From NCBI RefSeq assembly GCF_900198405.1, contig NZ_FZMR01000006.1, positions 1-64,000 of the forward strand: a stretch of DNA of 64,000 nucleotides, written 5' to 3'. Position 1 is the first letter of the stretch; each line of letters begins with the position of its first letter. This document shows, one piece after another, positions 1-8,820 of the stretch. Below the pieces are notes generated by a model. The model made no database searches. It saw only the letters and a program-made list of their open reading frames with translations, and had not been told where the DNA came from. The position numbers were made by a program, and so were the translations under genes. The DNA comes from Helicobacter cetorum (GTDB lineage: Bacteria > Campylobacterota > Campylobacteria > Campylobacterales > Helicobacteraceae).

Positions 1-1235
1 TTATTATAAGTGTCTCTAAAACCTACACTCGCTCCATTATAAGAAAAGAAACCGTAGTATCTTAGACCGATATTACGCTTTTTACCAAAGAATTGCTTGT
101 AACCCCATTTGGTGTAAAAACCATTCATAATGTTAGTTTGACGGCTATTACCAGCTCTAAATTGGGGGAGGTAGGGGGTGGACTCTACTTGAGCATTTAA
201 ACTTTCAATTTTTTGTAAAGTGTTTTGGGCGTTAGCAAAATAATTACTCAAGCCTGTAGCGTTTTTAGTGATTTGTACGATAGTGTTTTCTTGTAAAGAG
301 CTTGAACCAGCTTTTGAAAGAATCTCACCACTCTTAAGTTTATTGAGAATGGATTGAGACTCATTAACGATGCCTTGCACGAGGTTGCTAAACTGTGCAG
401 AAGTGAGACTATCGCCATTATTTGCTGCGTTAAACTCTGCAAGCAATCTAGCGTCTTTTTGTATCATAGGGGCGACTTCTTCTAAGACTTTTTGTTGGTC
501 GGTAATGAAACTTGCAAGGTTTCTTTCAGTTTGAGTTTCAGCACTCCCACTGCTCAAGCCGTTTAGATAAGATTGGATAGCATTGAAGAATACATTGGCT
601 GAGCTGAGATAGGAGAGCTGGCTGGCTAGACCTGGGAAAGTAGTGCTTTGATAGCCTGATTGGAGATTGTTAGCAATATCTAATTTAAGGCTAGGTGTCC
701 AACTATAGCCTGCTTGTTTGCATTGAGCAATGGTAGGGCTTGTTAAATCGCCACAATAGCCACCACCTGAAACACTATCTAAGAGCAATTTTGCCATTTG
801 GTTTAAGGAATTGGGGTTAACAAGAGGGCTACCACCATCTGTGACTTGAGAATCAGAAACATTAGGAGCACCAACAGCAAGGCTTATGACCGAAACTTTG
901 CTACCTATTTGGGGATTAGGGGTGGATTTTATACCTAGTTGGCTTTCTTGATAAGCACCTAGAAGAGAGTATAGATACTTTGTAAATGTGTTGCTCAAAG
1001 CCCCTACGATATTACCCCCTTGACTATTGCCTTGATTTATATAAACATTATTCGTCATATTGGAATTAAGTTCTCTTGCTAACGCGTTAGCTTGAGATTT
1101 CCCCGGGTTTTTAACATCTTGCATTACTTGTCCTAGCTCATAACCCACGGTAAAAAAGCCTCCATCATCTTCAGCATGACTAAGGCTGATACAAGCAACA
1201 AGACTAAAAAATAGAACTTTGCTTTTGCGTAGCAT
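1..1235 (-). CDS. Hop-family outer membrane protein (adhesin-type), 3' end outside window
   Basis: The frame is open from an ATG at 1235 down to the window edge, so about 411 residues are visible and the C-terminal porin part is missing. The first 20 residues form a signal peptide (basic start, hydrophobic core, cleavage after SLSHA). The mature start EDDGGFFTVGYELGQV is the typical Hop N-terminus of the BabA/SabA type. The last visible part, with GFYTKWGYKQFFGKKR and LRYYGFFSYNGA, is the start of the conserved C-terminal Hop beta-barrel. Such proteins sit in the outer membrane, often as adhesins. A GTATGT repeat lies 56-91 bases upstream and may tune transcription. Family is confident; the individual paralogue is not assignable. 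Confidence 0.9.
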   Translation of the reverse strand, partial: MLRKSKVLFFSLVACISLSHAEDDGGFFTVGYELGQVMQDVKNPGKSQANALARELNSNMTNNVYINQGNSQGGNIVGALSNTFTKYLYSLLGAYQESQLGIKSTPNPQIGSKVSVISLAVGAPNVSDSQVTDGGSPLVNPNSLNQMAKLLLDSVSGGGYCGDLTSPTIAQCKQAGYSWTPSLKLDIANNLQSGYQSTTFPGLASQLSYLSSANVFFNAIQSYLNGLSSGSAETQTERNLASFITDQQKVLEEVAPMIQKDARLLAEFNAANNGDSLTSAQFSNLVQGIVNESQSILNKLKSGEILSKAGSSSLQENTIVQITKNATGLSNYFANAQNTLQKIESLNAQVESTPYLPQFRAGNSRQTNIMNGFYTKWGYKQFFGKKRNIGLRYYGFFSYNGASVGFRDTYN

Positions 1236-1290
1236 AAAACTCCTTTAAATCATTAAATTCTTAATAATCCCATTCACATTCAAAACACAT

Positions 1291-1326
<36 letters not shown>

Positions 1327-1483
1327 TTTTAAAAACTTTGATTTAATTATAGCATGATTTTGTGCTTATAAGAGTTGAATATTAACTTGATTAAATGGGT
1401 TTTGTTATTTTGAGTAATTTTTTTATACTATTTTACACAAACCTACTTTTACACAAATGGGGATTAAGAATTTTTAAATCTGT

Positions 1484-1508
1484 AGTAACCCAAATGATTT
1501 GGGTTACT
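1484..1508. terminator. Strong hairpin between hop and lipoprotein genes, possible terminator
   Basis: A perfect 11-bp inverted repeat (AGTAACCCAAA / TTTGGGTTACT) with a 3-base loop. It lies 30 bases past the stop codon of the minus-strand lipoprotein gene, where a terminator is expected. The T-rich stretch is stronger on the plus-strand side (TTTCAGTTTTTT), so it may work in either direction or only as an RNA end-stabilising stem. The other DNA between 1236 and 1537 shows no gene. Confidence 0.55.
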
Positions 1509-1537
1509 GTTTCAGTTTTTTGGTTTATTTTTAAGGG

Positions 1538-2125
1538 TTACATGCCTACAGGGATTTTAACATCGCCGTAATTTACAGACTCTTTGAAAATCTCATCAAC
1601 TTTGGAAATCAAGATTTTAATGGTTGACTCTTCTAAGGGCAATTTGTGTAGCTCTTGGCTTAAGATGTCTCTATCAAAAGAGCGGGCACGCACTAGTGCA
1701 AACACTTCTTCATTGTTAGGATTAATATAAATTCCTAAGCGATTCACATCAACTAAACTAGTATAGATAGCATGTGTCATCTTATCAAAAAGCTCGTTGG
1801 TAAGCTTTTGTTTGATTTTGTTACTCTTAGAAATATAAGATTGTTTAAGTTTGTGCAAGATGTTTTGAGCCACTCTAATTGTGGCTCTTTGAGTAGCAAT
1901 CTTTTCTATTTCCTCAGTTTTCTTGCCATCTACAATATGCGAGCTATCCACCCCTTGCGTAACATACTGACTACGATTTTGTAACATCCAATAAGGCACA
2001 TTTTCCAAAAATGAATTTTTTTGCGAAGTATTTGGACAAGTGCAAGCTTGTAATACCAATAATCCAATCCCACACAAGAACGCTTGTTTTATATAAGGTT
2101 GATTTTTTAAAAAAGAGTTTCTCAT
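1538..2125 (-). CDS. LPP20-like lipoprotein
   Basis: An ATG at 2125 preceded by AAGGTGG gives a 195-residue protein; a longer frame upstream to 2212 lacks a convincing ribosome site. Residues 1-28 are a lipoprotein signal peptide ending in LVLQAC, so the Cys would be lipidated. The mature part contains VPYWMLQNRSQYVTQGV and a later EVFALVRARSFDRDIL, the layout of the LPP20/LPP20-like family of Helicobacter membrane lipoproteins (a conserved W near the start and a 'vyvLv'-type strand near the end). Function of this family is not settled. Family assignment is moderate; it is not the LPP20 antigen itself. Confidence 0.6.
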   Translation of the reverse strand: MRNSFLKNQPYIKQAFLCGIGLLVLQACTCPNTSQKNSFLENVPYWMLQNRSQYVTQGVDSSHIVDGKKTEEIEKIATQRATIRVAQNILHKLKQSYISKSNKIKQKLTNELFDKMTHAIYTSLVDVNRLGIYINPNNEEVFALVRARSFDRDILSQELHKLPLEESTIKILISKVDEIFKESVNYGDVKIPVGM

Positions 2126-2239
2126 TACTGCCACCTTTCTAATTTGTTTATTTTTTAGTGTAGCATAATGTTTAGATATTAAAGTGTTAAAAAGGTTAAA
2201 AAGAAGTTGCAAAAAAATAATGAGTGGGTATTATGCACT

Positions 2240-2558
2240 AAGCATTAGAATAAGCCGGGTTCTGTCAATGGATGGTCATTTATCTAGGAAATATTTTGCA
2301 ATATCTCTCAAGCGAAGTGTGTATTAATTTAGACTTACCATGCACTTCTTGCTACAAATTGGGTTTACCCAAACAAGCTAGATTGCTCTAACTTTGGTAG
2401 GCTCTTACCCCACCCTTTCACCCTTACCTTAAAAAGGCGGTTTGCTTTCTGTGGCACTCTCCCTTAGCTTACGCTAGCCATCTGTTAGATGGAATTTTGT
2501 CTAATGTAGCCCGGACTTTCCTCTATTTAATAAAAATAGCGACCATCTTCTAATGCTT
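2240..2558 (-). ncRNA. rnpB: RNase P RNA (rnpB)
   Basis: Catalytic RNA subunit of RNase P, which trims the 5' leader of tRNA precursors. Read on the minus strand, the conserved block GAGGAAAGTCCGGGCT lies near the 5' end (about 2509-2524) and GACAGAACCCGGCTTA near the 3' end (about 2250-2266), the universal bacterial P4-flanking signatures. The ends form helix P1: AAGCATTAGAA at 2548-2558 pairs exactly with TTCTAATGCTT at 2240-2250, which sets the limits given. Bases outside P1 could still be part of the transcript. Confidence 0.95.
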
Positions 2559-2591
2559 TAATATATTAGAAAAAAGTAGCTTTAAAAGAGT

Positions 2592-4067
2592 TTAAAATGA
2601 AAGGGTATAGAGAATATTCTTATTCCCTTCATAACTTGTTACAATAAGTGTGCCATCTCTAAAGCTTGCTGAAGTAATGTTTTTAATCTCTTTAGGCAAG
2701 CCATAAACTTTAACAATCTCTTCTTTTTTAGGGTCTAAGACTAAAAGAGTGTTAAATTCTTTGCTGATAGCATAAAGTTTATTATCTTTTAAAGCTAACG
2801 CACTGATATGCAACTCGCCTAATTTTCTCTTTTCTTTAAGCTTTGTATCACCAAGTTCAGGGACAAACTCCGCATGCACTTGCTTATCGCTATTAAGCAT
2901 AGAAATTATAATCAAATCATTATAACGCTTGTTTGGTATTGTAACCAAATAAGTATCCTTATCCCCACGCCTTGCACTACCAATATAATAATTTTTTGCC
3001 CTAGAAGTTTTTAAGCGATTGCGTTCCACTTCGTCAAAAGAATTAGCCCCCTCTAAAAAATAAGGGTAATTTTTAAGGGCGTTAGCGTTTTTATTAGGGG
3101 TAATTTCTACGCTCGTTTTATTATTACCCATAATCACAATATTTTCATCTTCGTTAAAATCCGCTCCCACAAACGAACCTACCGTAGCACTATAATAGCT
3201 ATCCAAAACCATATGGCTATGAATGGTTTTCAAATCATCACTCACAAGATAGAGACCTTGATTTTCTGTGGTAAGAATCGCATTTTCTTCCTTAAAACTT
3301 AAATCAGTAATCGCTCCATTAAGCTTCAAAGAAAGCACTTCTTTTTTTTCAATCTCTAAAGTTTTGGTGATTTCTAAAGGTGAATGTTGATAATCATTGT
3401 CTTTAGGCAAGGCACTTAACTTAGTAGGCTCACCCACATCTCTTCTACCTAAAAGACTTCTTGGGAATTTCAAATCACCCCAATTTTCCATAGACCAAAC
3501 AGCCTCTTTTAAATTCCAAGAAAAACGCACCGGGTCGCTTTGCCCTATATAAGGAAAAGGTCCTGTAGAAAAAAACGCTTGCACCACATTAGAGCCTACT
3601 ACCACAAAGAAAACCCAAAAAGCGCTTTTATTGAGCGTATTTAAGGAGCGTTCTTTGAAATTTTGAATACTAGGGGCAAAAAAGAGCATGAGACTCAAAA
3701 GCACCACTACGCTAAAAAAGATAAAAAACGCCCAAAATTGTGTGTGTAAACCTAAAATGGCTAATGCAAAGCCCTGCCCCACATCTTCTAAAGCATGACT
3801 ACCGGTATGATAAAAACTCTCATATAGCCCACTACTAGCAATGAGTAGTAGCAAGGCGATATATCTAGGCTTAAAACCAAAACGCACCACTAAAAGTGCT
3901 ACAGCTCCTATAAAAATCATGTTCATGCGTTGTGCCCAGCAAAAAATACAGGGCGAATCTTTTAAAACATAGCCAAAATAGAAATTCGCTAAACCCACAG
4001 GAAAAATCAAAATCCCTAAAATTGCTAAAGAAAAAAGGGTGTAAAACTTATGGTTTTCTTTATTCAT
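2592..4067 (-). CDS. dsbI: DsbI, DsbB-type disulfide oxidase fused to a beta-propeller-like domain
   Basis: 491-residue inner membrane protein that reoxidises periplasmic Dsb proteins and passes electrons to quinone. The first ~165 residues hold several membrane spans with a CIFC redox pair (Cys40, Cys43) after the first span, as in DsbB. The second Cys pair of classical DsbB is not seen in the following periplasmic loop (YHTGSHALEDVG), a feature of the epsilonproteobacterial DsbI type. Residues ~230-490 are a periplasmic domain of repeated strands such as LYAISKEFNTLLVLD, consistent with a beta-propeller. It follows the small dba gene by 9 bases, so both are probably co-translated. Confidence 0.9.
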   Translation of the reverse strand: MNKENHKFYTLFSLAILGILIFPVGLANFYFGYVLKDSPCIFCWAQRMNMIFIGAVALLVVRFGFKPRYIALLLLIASSGLYESFYHTGSHALEDVGQGFALAILGLHTQFWAFFIFFSVVVLLSLMLFFAPSIQNFKERSLNTLNKSAFWVFFVVVGSNVVQAFFSTGPFPYIGQSDPVRFSWNLKEAVWSMENWGDLKFPRSLLGRRDVGEPTKLSALPKDNDYQHSPLEITKTLEIEKKEVLSLKLNGAITDLSFKEENAILTTENQGLYLVSDDLKTIHSHMVLDSYYSATVGSFVGADFNEDENIVIMGNNKTSVEITPNKNANALKNYPYFLEGANSFDEVERNRLKTSRAKNYYIGSARRGDKDTYLVTIPNKRYNDLIIISMLNSDKQVHAEFVPELGDTKLKEKRKLGELHISALALKDNKLYAISKEFNTLLVLDPKKEEIVKVYGLPKEIKNITSASFRDGTLIVTSYEGNKNILYTLSF

Positions 4068-4076
4068 GTTATCCCC

Positions 4077-4241
4077 CTATAGATTGATATTAGGTAAAAC
4101 ACTAGAGCTGTGGGCTATAAAAATAACTAACTCTACTAACCACACCACAATCAAAATCCCAAACGCCAAATTCTCTTTTTCAGGCTTTTTAAACACTATA
4201 AAAATAGCGATTAAACTTAAGAGTAGTCCTAAAAACTCCAT
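4077..4241 (-). CDS. dba: Dba-like small membrane protein, partner of DsbI
   Basis: A 54-codon frame from ATG at 4241 to TAG, preceded by an AAGGA site (AAGGAATAGCATG). The product begins MEFLGLLLSLIAIFIVFKK, has a short basic turn, then a second hydrophobic stretch (FGILIVVWLVELVIFIA), so two short membrane segments are predicted. In Campylobacter jejuni a small protein, Dba, is encoded immediately before dsbI and supports it; the position, size and topology match here. It ends 9 bases before dsbI. Assignment rests mainly on context plus topology. Confidence 0.75.
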   Translation of the reverse strand: MEFLGLLLSLIAIFIVFKKPEKENLAFGILIVVWLVELVIFIAHSSSVLPNINL

Positions 4242-4411
4242 GCTATTCCTTGCCGGTAGTATTACTCACCTTATAAAAAAAGGCTATCAAGTATAATCAA
4301 AATAATACCTAAAATCATTTGAATTAAGAATTAATCTTAAAATAATGGGGTTGTAAAAATGTGCTAAAATGCGTTGTTTTCAATCTATTTTATTAGGACA
4401 ATGAAATTAGC

Positions 4412-5257
4412 ATGCGTGTTTTTATTATCCATTTAAATGAAAAGACTTGCCAAGATTTTTGTTTGCAAGAAACTGATATTGAACCTCTTAAAGAAAGTCT
4501 TGAAAATCAAGGGGTTTCTTATGAAATTTTTGATGCAATTTATTCTAAAAATTTAAGGGGGGGGTTGCATTCTTTGGTTTTAGAACACACGCACCCCTCC
4601 TTTATTCCCAATGATTTACTAGAGCTTTATTTAAAAGATAAGCCTTACTCTAAAAATGTTGTCAAAGACTTTTTTTATGCGCTTTTGCATTGTGGGAAGA
4701 GAATGAGTGCAGGAGAGCTTGGGTGTTATGCGAGTCATTATTCTTTGTGGAAAAAATGCACGGAATTAAATGAACCTATTTGTATCTTAGAAGATGATAT
4801 TAAGATTAAAGAAAATTTTAAGGAGAGTTTGGAATTTTGCAAAAAGCACATGAGCGAGTTAGGCTATATTCGCTTAATGCACTTAGAGTATGAGGAAGTC
4901 CCTAAGAGTTCCACTCATATTGAAGGTGTGTCTAAAATTTCGCATTTCAAAGATGGCATTGGCACTCAAGGTTATGTAATTAGTCCAATAATGGCTCATA
5001 AACTATTAAAATATAGCGCTAGAAAATGGGTTATGCCTGTGGATACCATTATGGATAGGTATTATTGGCATGGTGTAAAAAACTATGTGTTAGAGCCTTT
5101 TTCTATTTTTGAAGATGAAACTTTGAGTGAGCTTTCCAATGTGCAACGATTAAAAGTGGTTCAAAAATTGTCTTTGAGTATTAGAATAGGAAAGTTTTTC
5201 CATAAAGCTGTGGTAAAAATTATCAATAAAATCCTTAATATTACTTCTAAAAATTAG
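4412..5257 (+). CDS. GT25-family LPS glycosyltransferase, potentially phase-variable
   Basis: 281 residues. The start MRVFIIHLNEKT, the central ELGCYASHYSLWKKC and the acidic CILEDDIKI (the metal-binding EDD of the GT-A fold) are hallmarks of glycosyltransferase family 25, which in Helicobacter adds galactose or glucose to lipopolysaccharide. A later GTQGYVISPIMAHKLL also fits. A run of eight G at 4557-4564 lies in the coding region at codons ~49-51; the present length keeps the frame open, so the gene is ON here. The basic tail from residue ~250 may hold it at the inner membrane. The exact sugar and linkage cannot be told. Confidence 0.88.
   Translation: MRVFIIHLNEKTCQDFCLQETDIEPLKESLENQGVSYEIFDAIYSKNLRGGLHSLVLEHTHPSFIPNDLLELYLKDKPYSKNVVKDFFYALLHCGKRMSAGELGCYASHYSLWKKCTELNEPICILEDDIKIKENFKESLEFCKKHMSELGYIRLMHLEYEEVPKSSTHIEGVSKISHFKDGIGTQGYVISPIMAHKLLKYSARKWVMPVDTIMDRYYWHGVKNYVLEPFSIFEDETLSELSNVQRLKVVQKLSLSIRIGKFFHKAVVKIINKILNITSKN
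4557..4564. repeat. G8 homopolymer inside the GT25 gene
   Basis: Eight consecutive G. One-base slippage would frameshift the glycosyltransferase near codon 50. Poly-G or poly-C switching of LPS glycosyltransferases is well established in H. pylori; activity at this tract is inference. Confidence 0.9.
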
Positions 5258-5258
5258 C

Positions 5259-6041
5259 TTATTTGATTTTAAGTTCAAAAGTAGGGGTTAATTGGTTCTT
5301 AGGTAGGGCAATAATTTGAGATGTAACTTCATAATGGCAATAATTTTCATCTTCAAAGAGCGATTTGACAAGCAAATGATTTGAAAAAAATGAACTTTTT
5401 TGATTGGTGTTGAGAACGCCATTATTTAAAAAGAGAGAGGTTTGTGTGAGTTTAGTTATTTCGCTCAAATTGTGGCTCACTAAAATCACGCTTAAATTTT
5501 CACGCTTAATAAAATCAAGCAAACCAAGTTCTACTTCGGTTTTTAGGGTGTTGTCTAGGGCATTCAAAGGTTCATCTAAAAGCAATAAATTTTTCGCACC
5601 TATTAAGGCTCTTGCCAAAGCAACTCGTTGGGCTTGTCCGCCAGAGAGTTGAGAAATTTTTTGCATCCTTAGATTTCCTAAACGCATTAAGCATAACACT
5701 TCGTTGATTTTATCTTTGTCTTTAGGATTAGCAAAGGCGATATTTTGATAGACATTTAAATGTGGGAATAGGGCATAATCTTGAAATACAAAGCCGATTT
5801 TTCGTTCTTGTGGTTTTAAAAAAATCTTTTTTTGAGTGTCTAGCCATATGGAATGATTGACTTCAATATAGCCTTCATCTACCTTTTCAAGTCCGGATAG
5901 AACCCTTAAAATCGTGCTTTTACCAGCCCCTGATTCTCCGCATAAAGCTACAATCTCTTTTTCTTCAATTTTTAAGTCTATATCTAAAACAAATTTACCC
6001 CTAGCCCCTAAAAGGGATTTTTTGAATCGTGCTTTTATCAT
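5259..6041 (-). CDS. modC: Molybdate ABC transporter ATP-binding protein
   Basis: 260-residue ABC ATPase that powers molybdate import on the inner face of the membrane. Walker A GESGAGKST is at residues 35-43, the signature LSGGQ at 132-136 and Walker B LLLLDEP at 152-158, with the Q-loop FVFQDYALFPH typical of ModC-type subunits. It is about 100 residues shorter than E. coli ModC because the C-terminal molybdate-sensing domain is lacking, as in the H. pylori protein sometimes called ModD. It overlaps modB by 4 bases and ends one base from the convergent GT25 gene. Confidence 0.92.
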   Translation of the reverse strand: MIKARFKKSLLGARGKFVLDIDLKIEEKEIVALCGESGAGKSTILRVLSGLEKVDEGYIEVNHSIWLDTQKKIFLKPQERKIGFVFQDYALFPHLNVYQNIAFANPKDKDKINEVLCLMRLGNLRMQKISQLSGGQAQRVALARALIGAKNLLLLDEPLNALDNTLKTEVELGLLDFIKRENLSVILVSHNLSEITKLTQTSLFLNNGVLNTNQKSSFFSNHLLVKSLFEDENYCHYEVTSQIIALPKNQLTPTFELKIK

Positions 6042-6712
6042 AAAAACGAGCTTTGTTTTTTATTCAGAAATAGGGTGATAAATAATAAACTAAAACTAAT
6101 AAGCGTAAGCGTTAAGGCGTATTGATGGGCTTTAGCATAATTAAGAGCTTCAGCTTCATTAAAAATTGCAATACTAGCCACCCTTGTTTCACCTAGTATA
6201 TCACCCCCAAGCATCATTACTACGCCAAATTCCCCTATGGTGTGCGTGAAAGTTGTAATAATAGCAATTAATAGACTGGGCTTGATATTAGGAAGTAGGA
6301 CAAAAAAAAGGGTGTAACACTCCCTTTTACCCAAGCTATAACTCGCTTCTTTTAAAGAAGTAGGCAAGGAAATTAACGCGCTCTTAATAGGGCTTACCAT
6401 AAAGGGTAAGGAAAAAATCATGCTCCCTATAACAAGCCCTTGAAAGCTAAAAGCTAGTTTTAAATTTAAGCTCTCTTGTAAAAACGCCCCTAAAAAAGAA
6501 TTAGGCGAAAAGGCTAAAAGAAGATAAAACCCTAGCACACTTGGGGGCAAGACTAAAGGCATATATACAAGCGTTTCTACTAAGCTACTTAAAAGATTGC
6601 GTTTAAGACTTAAAAAATAGCCTAAGAAAATGCCTATAGGAAGTAAAATAAGAGTGGTAATCAACGCTAAAGAAAAGCTTAGACGCATGGTAATTAAAAA
6701 TTCATTATCCAC
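6038..6712 (-). CDS. modB: Molybdate ABC transporter permease
   Basis: 224-residue permease that forms the membrane channel of the ModABC importer. Hydrophobic segments run through most of its length, and the ABC coupling loop is visible as SLKEASYSLGKRECYTLFFVLLP (the EAA motif with its conserved G). The window-supported start is GTG at 6712; an ATG eight codons in (6688) is an alternative. It lies between modA (28-base gap) and modC (4-base overlap), so the three genes form one minus-strand operon. Confidence 0.92.
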   Translation of the reverse strand: MDNEFLITMRLSFSLALITTLILLPIGIFLGYFLSLKRNLLSSLVETLVYMPLVLPPSVLGFYLLLAFSPNSFLGAFLQESLNLKLAFSFQGLVIGSMIFSLPFMVSPIKSALISLPTSLKEASYSLGKRECYTLFFVLLPNIKPSLLIAIITTFTHTIGEFGVVMMLGGDILGETRVASIAIFNEAEALNYAKAHQYALTLTLISFSLLFITLFLNKKQSSFL

Positions 6713-6740
6713 TCTTACAATGCCTTTCTTTTTGTAAGTT

Positions 6741-7499
6741 TTAATCTACAATGTAGCCGTATTTTTTAAAGATAGCTTGAGCCTTAGGAGTAAATAAGAA
6801 GTCTTTAAAAACTTTGGCTAAAGGGCTATTAGCTCCGTGTTTAGTGATAACTAAAGCTTGTTTGATAGGGCTATAAAGGGCTTTATCAATGATGAAATAA
6901 GAGAGATTTTTATCTTTTTTATCTATTAGAGATAACGCCCCAAAGCCTATTTGAGCGTTGCCACTTAGAACAAATTGATGAGCTTGTGAAATAGAAGTGC
7001 CATAAATGATTTTAGATTGAATACTAGGAGTGAGTTTTAAATGCTCTAAAACTTCTAAACTTGCTTTTCCATAAGGGGCTAATTTAGGATTAGCCATAGT
7101 GATATGCTTAATTTTAGAGTCTTTAAGAATCTCTAAAGAATTAATTTTAAAATCCTTACTCCATAAAACTAACACCCCTTTAGCATAAACTTCTTCTTTA
7201 AAAGGGGTTATTTTTTCATCATAAAGCTTTTTAGGTCTAGCAACATCTGCTGAGATAAATAAATCAAAAGGAGCGTTTTGAGTGATTTGAGTATAAAGCT
7301 TTCCTGAAGAGCCAAAGCTAGTGCTAATAATATCTTTAGGGTGTTCTTTTTGAAATTCTTCAATAATGGCTTTTAGAGCGTGGGTAAGATTAGCTGCAGC
7401 AGCGATTTTTAAATCTTTTATTTCTTTTTCTTGGGCTATAAGCATACCTAAAAAGAGAGATAAAAAAAGAGTTAGGAGCTTTTTAAACATAGGGCGCAT
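6741..7499 (-). CDS. modA: Molybdate-binding periplasmic protein
   Basis: Solute-binding protein that delivers molybdate to ModBC. The chosen ATG at 7499 follows AAGGA with 9 bases spacing and gives 252 residues with a signal peptide (MFKKLLTLFLSLFLGMLIAQ); an open frame extends to 7583 but would bury the signal. The mature start DLKIAAAANLTHALKAI and the internal STSFGSSGKLYTQI are the oxyanion-binding motifs of ModA. The divergent ribBA gene starts about 150 bases away. First gene of modABC; supply of molybdenum fits the cofactor genes and napA downstream in the window. Confidence 0.92.
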   Translation of the reverse strand: MRPMFKKLLTLFLSLFLGMLIAQEKEIKDLKIAAAANLTHALKAIIEEFQKEHPKDIISTSFGSSGKLYTQITQNAPFDLFISADVARPKKLYDEKITPFKEEVYAKGVLVLWSKDFKINSLEILKDSKIKHITMANPKLAPYGKASLEVLEHLKLTPSIQSKIIYGTSISQAHQFVLSGNAQIGFGALSLIDKKDKNLSYFIIDKALYSPIKQALVITKHGANSPLAKVFKDFLFTPKAQAIFKKYGYIVD

Positions 7500-7617
7500 A
7501 GGGTAAAATCCTTGATAATTAAAACTGATAGCCAATTTTAACGCTTTTTGGTTAAAAAATAGAATTTTTACATATAAAATCATAGGGGTAGTTAAAACAT
7601 GTTATATTATTTGTTTT

Positions 7618-7623
7618 TATAAT
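7618..7623 (+). promoter_or_regulatory. Probable -10 box for ribBA
   Basis: TATAAT 32 bases before the ribBA start codon, in an AT-rich upstream context typical of epsilonproteobacterial sigma-70 promoters, which lack a strict -35. No riboswitch-like structure fits in the short leader. Confidence 0.5.
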
Positions 7624-7654
7624 CAAAATTTTAGTTTGACTTTTTAGGAGTTAT

Positions 7655-8689
7655 ATGTTTTTAAAACGAGTTACTGAGGCTTTAGAGGCTTATAAAAATG
7701 GCGAAATGCTGATTGTTATGGATGATGAAGACAGAGAAAATGAAGGGGATTTAGTTTTAGCTGGGATTTTCTCTAGCCCTGAAAAAATTAATTTTATGGC
7801 TACGCATGCAAGGGGGTTAATCTGTGTGTCTTTAACCAAAGATTTAGCTAAAAAATTTGAATTACCCCCTATGGTTAATAACAATGATTCTAACCATGAG
7901 ACCGCTTTCACGGTTTCTATTGACGCTAAAGAGGCAAAGACAGGCATTTCTGCTTTTGAAAGGCATTTAACCATTGACTTGCTCTGTAAAGACACCACAA
8001 AACCTAGCGATTTTGTGCGTCCGGGTCATATCTTTCCCTTGATTGCAAAAGATGGTGGGGTGCTAGAGCGCACAGGGCATACTGAGGCTAGTGTGGATTT
8101 ATGTAAGCTTGCTGGATTAAAGCCTGTAAGTGTGATTTGTGAAATTATGAAAGAAGATGGCTCTATGGCTAGAAGGGGCGATAAATTCTTAAGTGATTTT
8201 GCCACTAAGCATAATCTTAAAACCCTTTATGTTTCTGATTTAATCAGCTATCGCTTGCAACATGAGAATTTGCTTAAAATGTTTTGCCAAGAAGAAAAAG
8301 ATTTTTTAAAACACAAAGTGCAATGCTACACTTTTTTAGACCACCAGCAAAAAAACCATTATGCTTTTAAGTTTAAAGGTTCAGCACCTAATGATTTAGC
8401 CCCCTTAGTGCGTTTCCATCCTATCAAAGAAGATTTTGATTTTTTAACTTCTGGTGCGTTTGATGTGTTTTTCAAAGCTTTAGAGCTTTTAGAGTTTGAG
8501 GGAGGTTATTTGATTTTTATGCACACGCACACCAAAGAAAGCAATGTGGTTAAAAATTTTGGGGTTGGAGCATTAGTGTTAAAAAACCTTGGAATAGAGA
8601 GTTTTAGGCTACTAAGCTCTTCTGAAGATAAAGAATATAAAGCCTTAAGCGGATTTGGACTTAAACTTGTAGAAACCATTAATCTTTAA
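7655..8689 (+). CDS. ribBA: RibBA: DHBP synthase fused to a degenerate GTP cyclohydrolase II-like domain
   Basis: 344 residues. The N-terminal ~200 residues are 3,4-dihydroxy-2-butanone-4-phosphate synthase, which converts ribulose 5-phosphate for riboflavin synthesis: DDEDRENEGD (23-32) binds metal and substrate, and THARGLICVSL and RPGHIFPL are further family motifs. The C-terminal half resembles GTP cyclohydrolase II in layout but lacks the zinc-binding Cys cluster (no C-x8-CxC) and the EGRG segment, so that activity is probably lost. A complete RibA is encoded at 9734-10318, which explains how the loss is tolerated. Start has AGGAG seven bases upstream. Confidence 0.9.
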   Translation: MFLKRVTEALEAYKNGEMLIVMDDEDRENEGDLVLAGIFSSPEKINFMATHARGLICVSLTKDLAKKFELPPMVNNNDSNHETAFTVSIDAKEAKTGISAFERHLTIDLLCKDTTKPSDFVRPGHIFPLIAKDGGVLERTGHTEASVDLCKLAGLKPVSVICEIMKEDGSMARRGDKFLSDFATKHNLKTLYVSDLISYRLQHENLLKMFCQEEKDFLKHKVQCYTFLDHQQKNHYAFKFKGSAPNDLAPLVRFHPIKEDFDFLTSGAFDVFFKALELLEFEGGYLIFMHTHTKESNVVKNFGVGALVLKNLGIESFRLLSSSEDKEYKALSGFGLKLVETINL

Positions 8690-8711
8690 AATTTTTTAAT
8701 ACTACCAAAAG

Positions 8712-8760
8712 CCTAAAAACTCAAATTTCAAAGGGTTTAAGCTGAGTTTTTAGGTATAAT
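8712..8760 (+). promoter_or_regulatory. Hairpin after ribBA and -10 box of the next gene
   Basis: CCTAAAAACTCA (8712-8723) can pair with TGAGTTTTTAGG (8743-8754), a 12-bp stem without a following T run. TATAAT follows directly at 8755-8760 and is a good -10 box for the gene at 8821. The stem may end ribBA mRNA or modulate the downstream promoter. Confidence 0.4.
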
Positions 8761-8820
8761 ACATTCTTTTATAAGAACCCCTCTACAAGAGAATTTGATT
8801 AATATTTAATGAATTAAGGC

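Noticed and set aside
4066-4296. Plus-strand 76-codon frame
   Set aside because: It lies antisense to the dba-like gene, which has a ribosome site, membrane segments and a sensible operon position.
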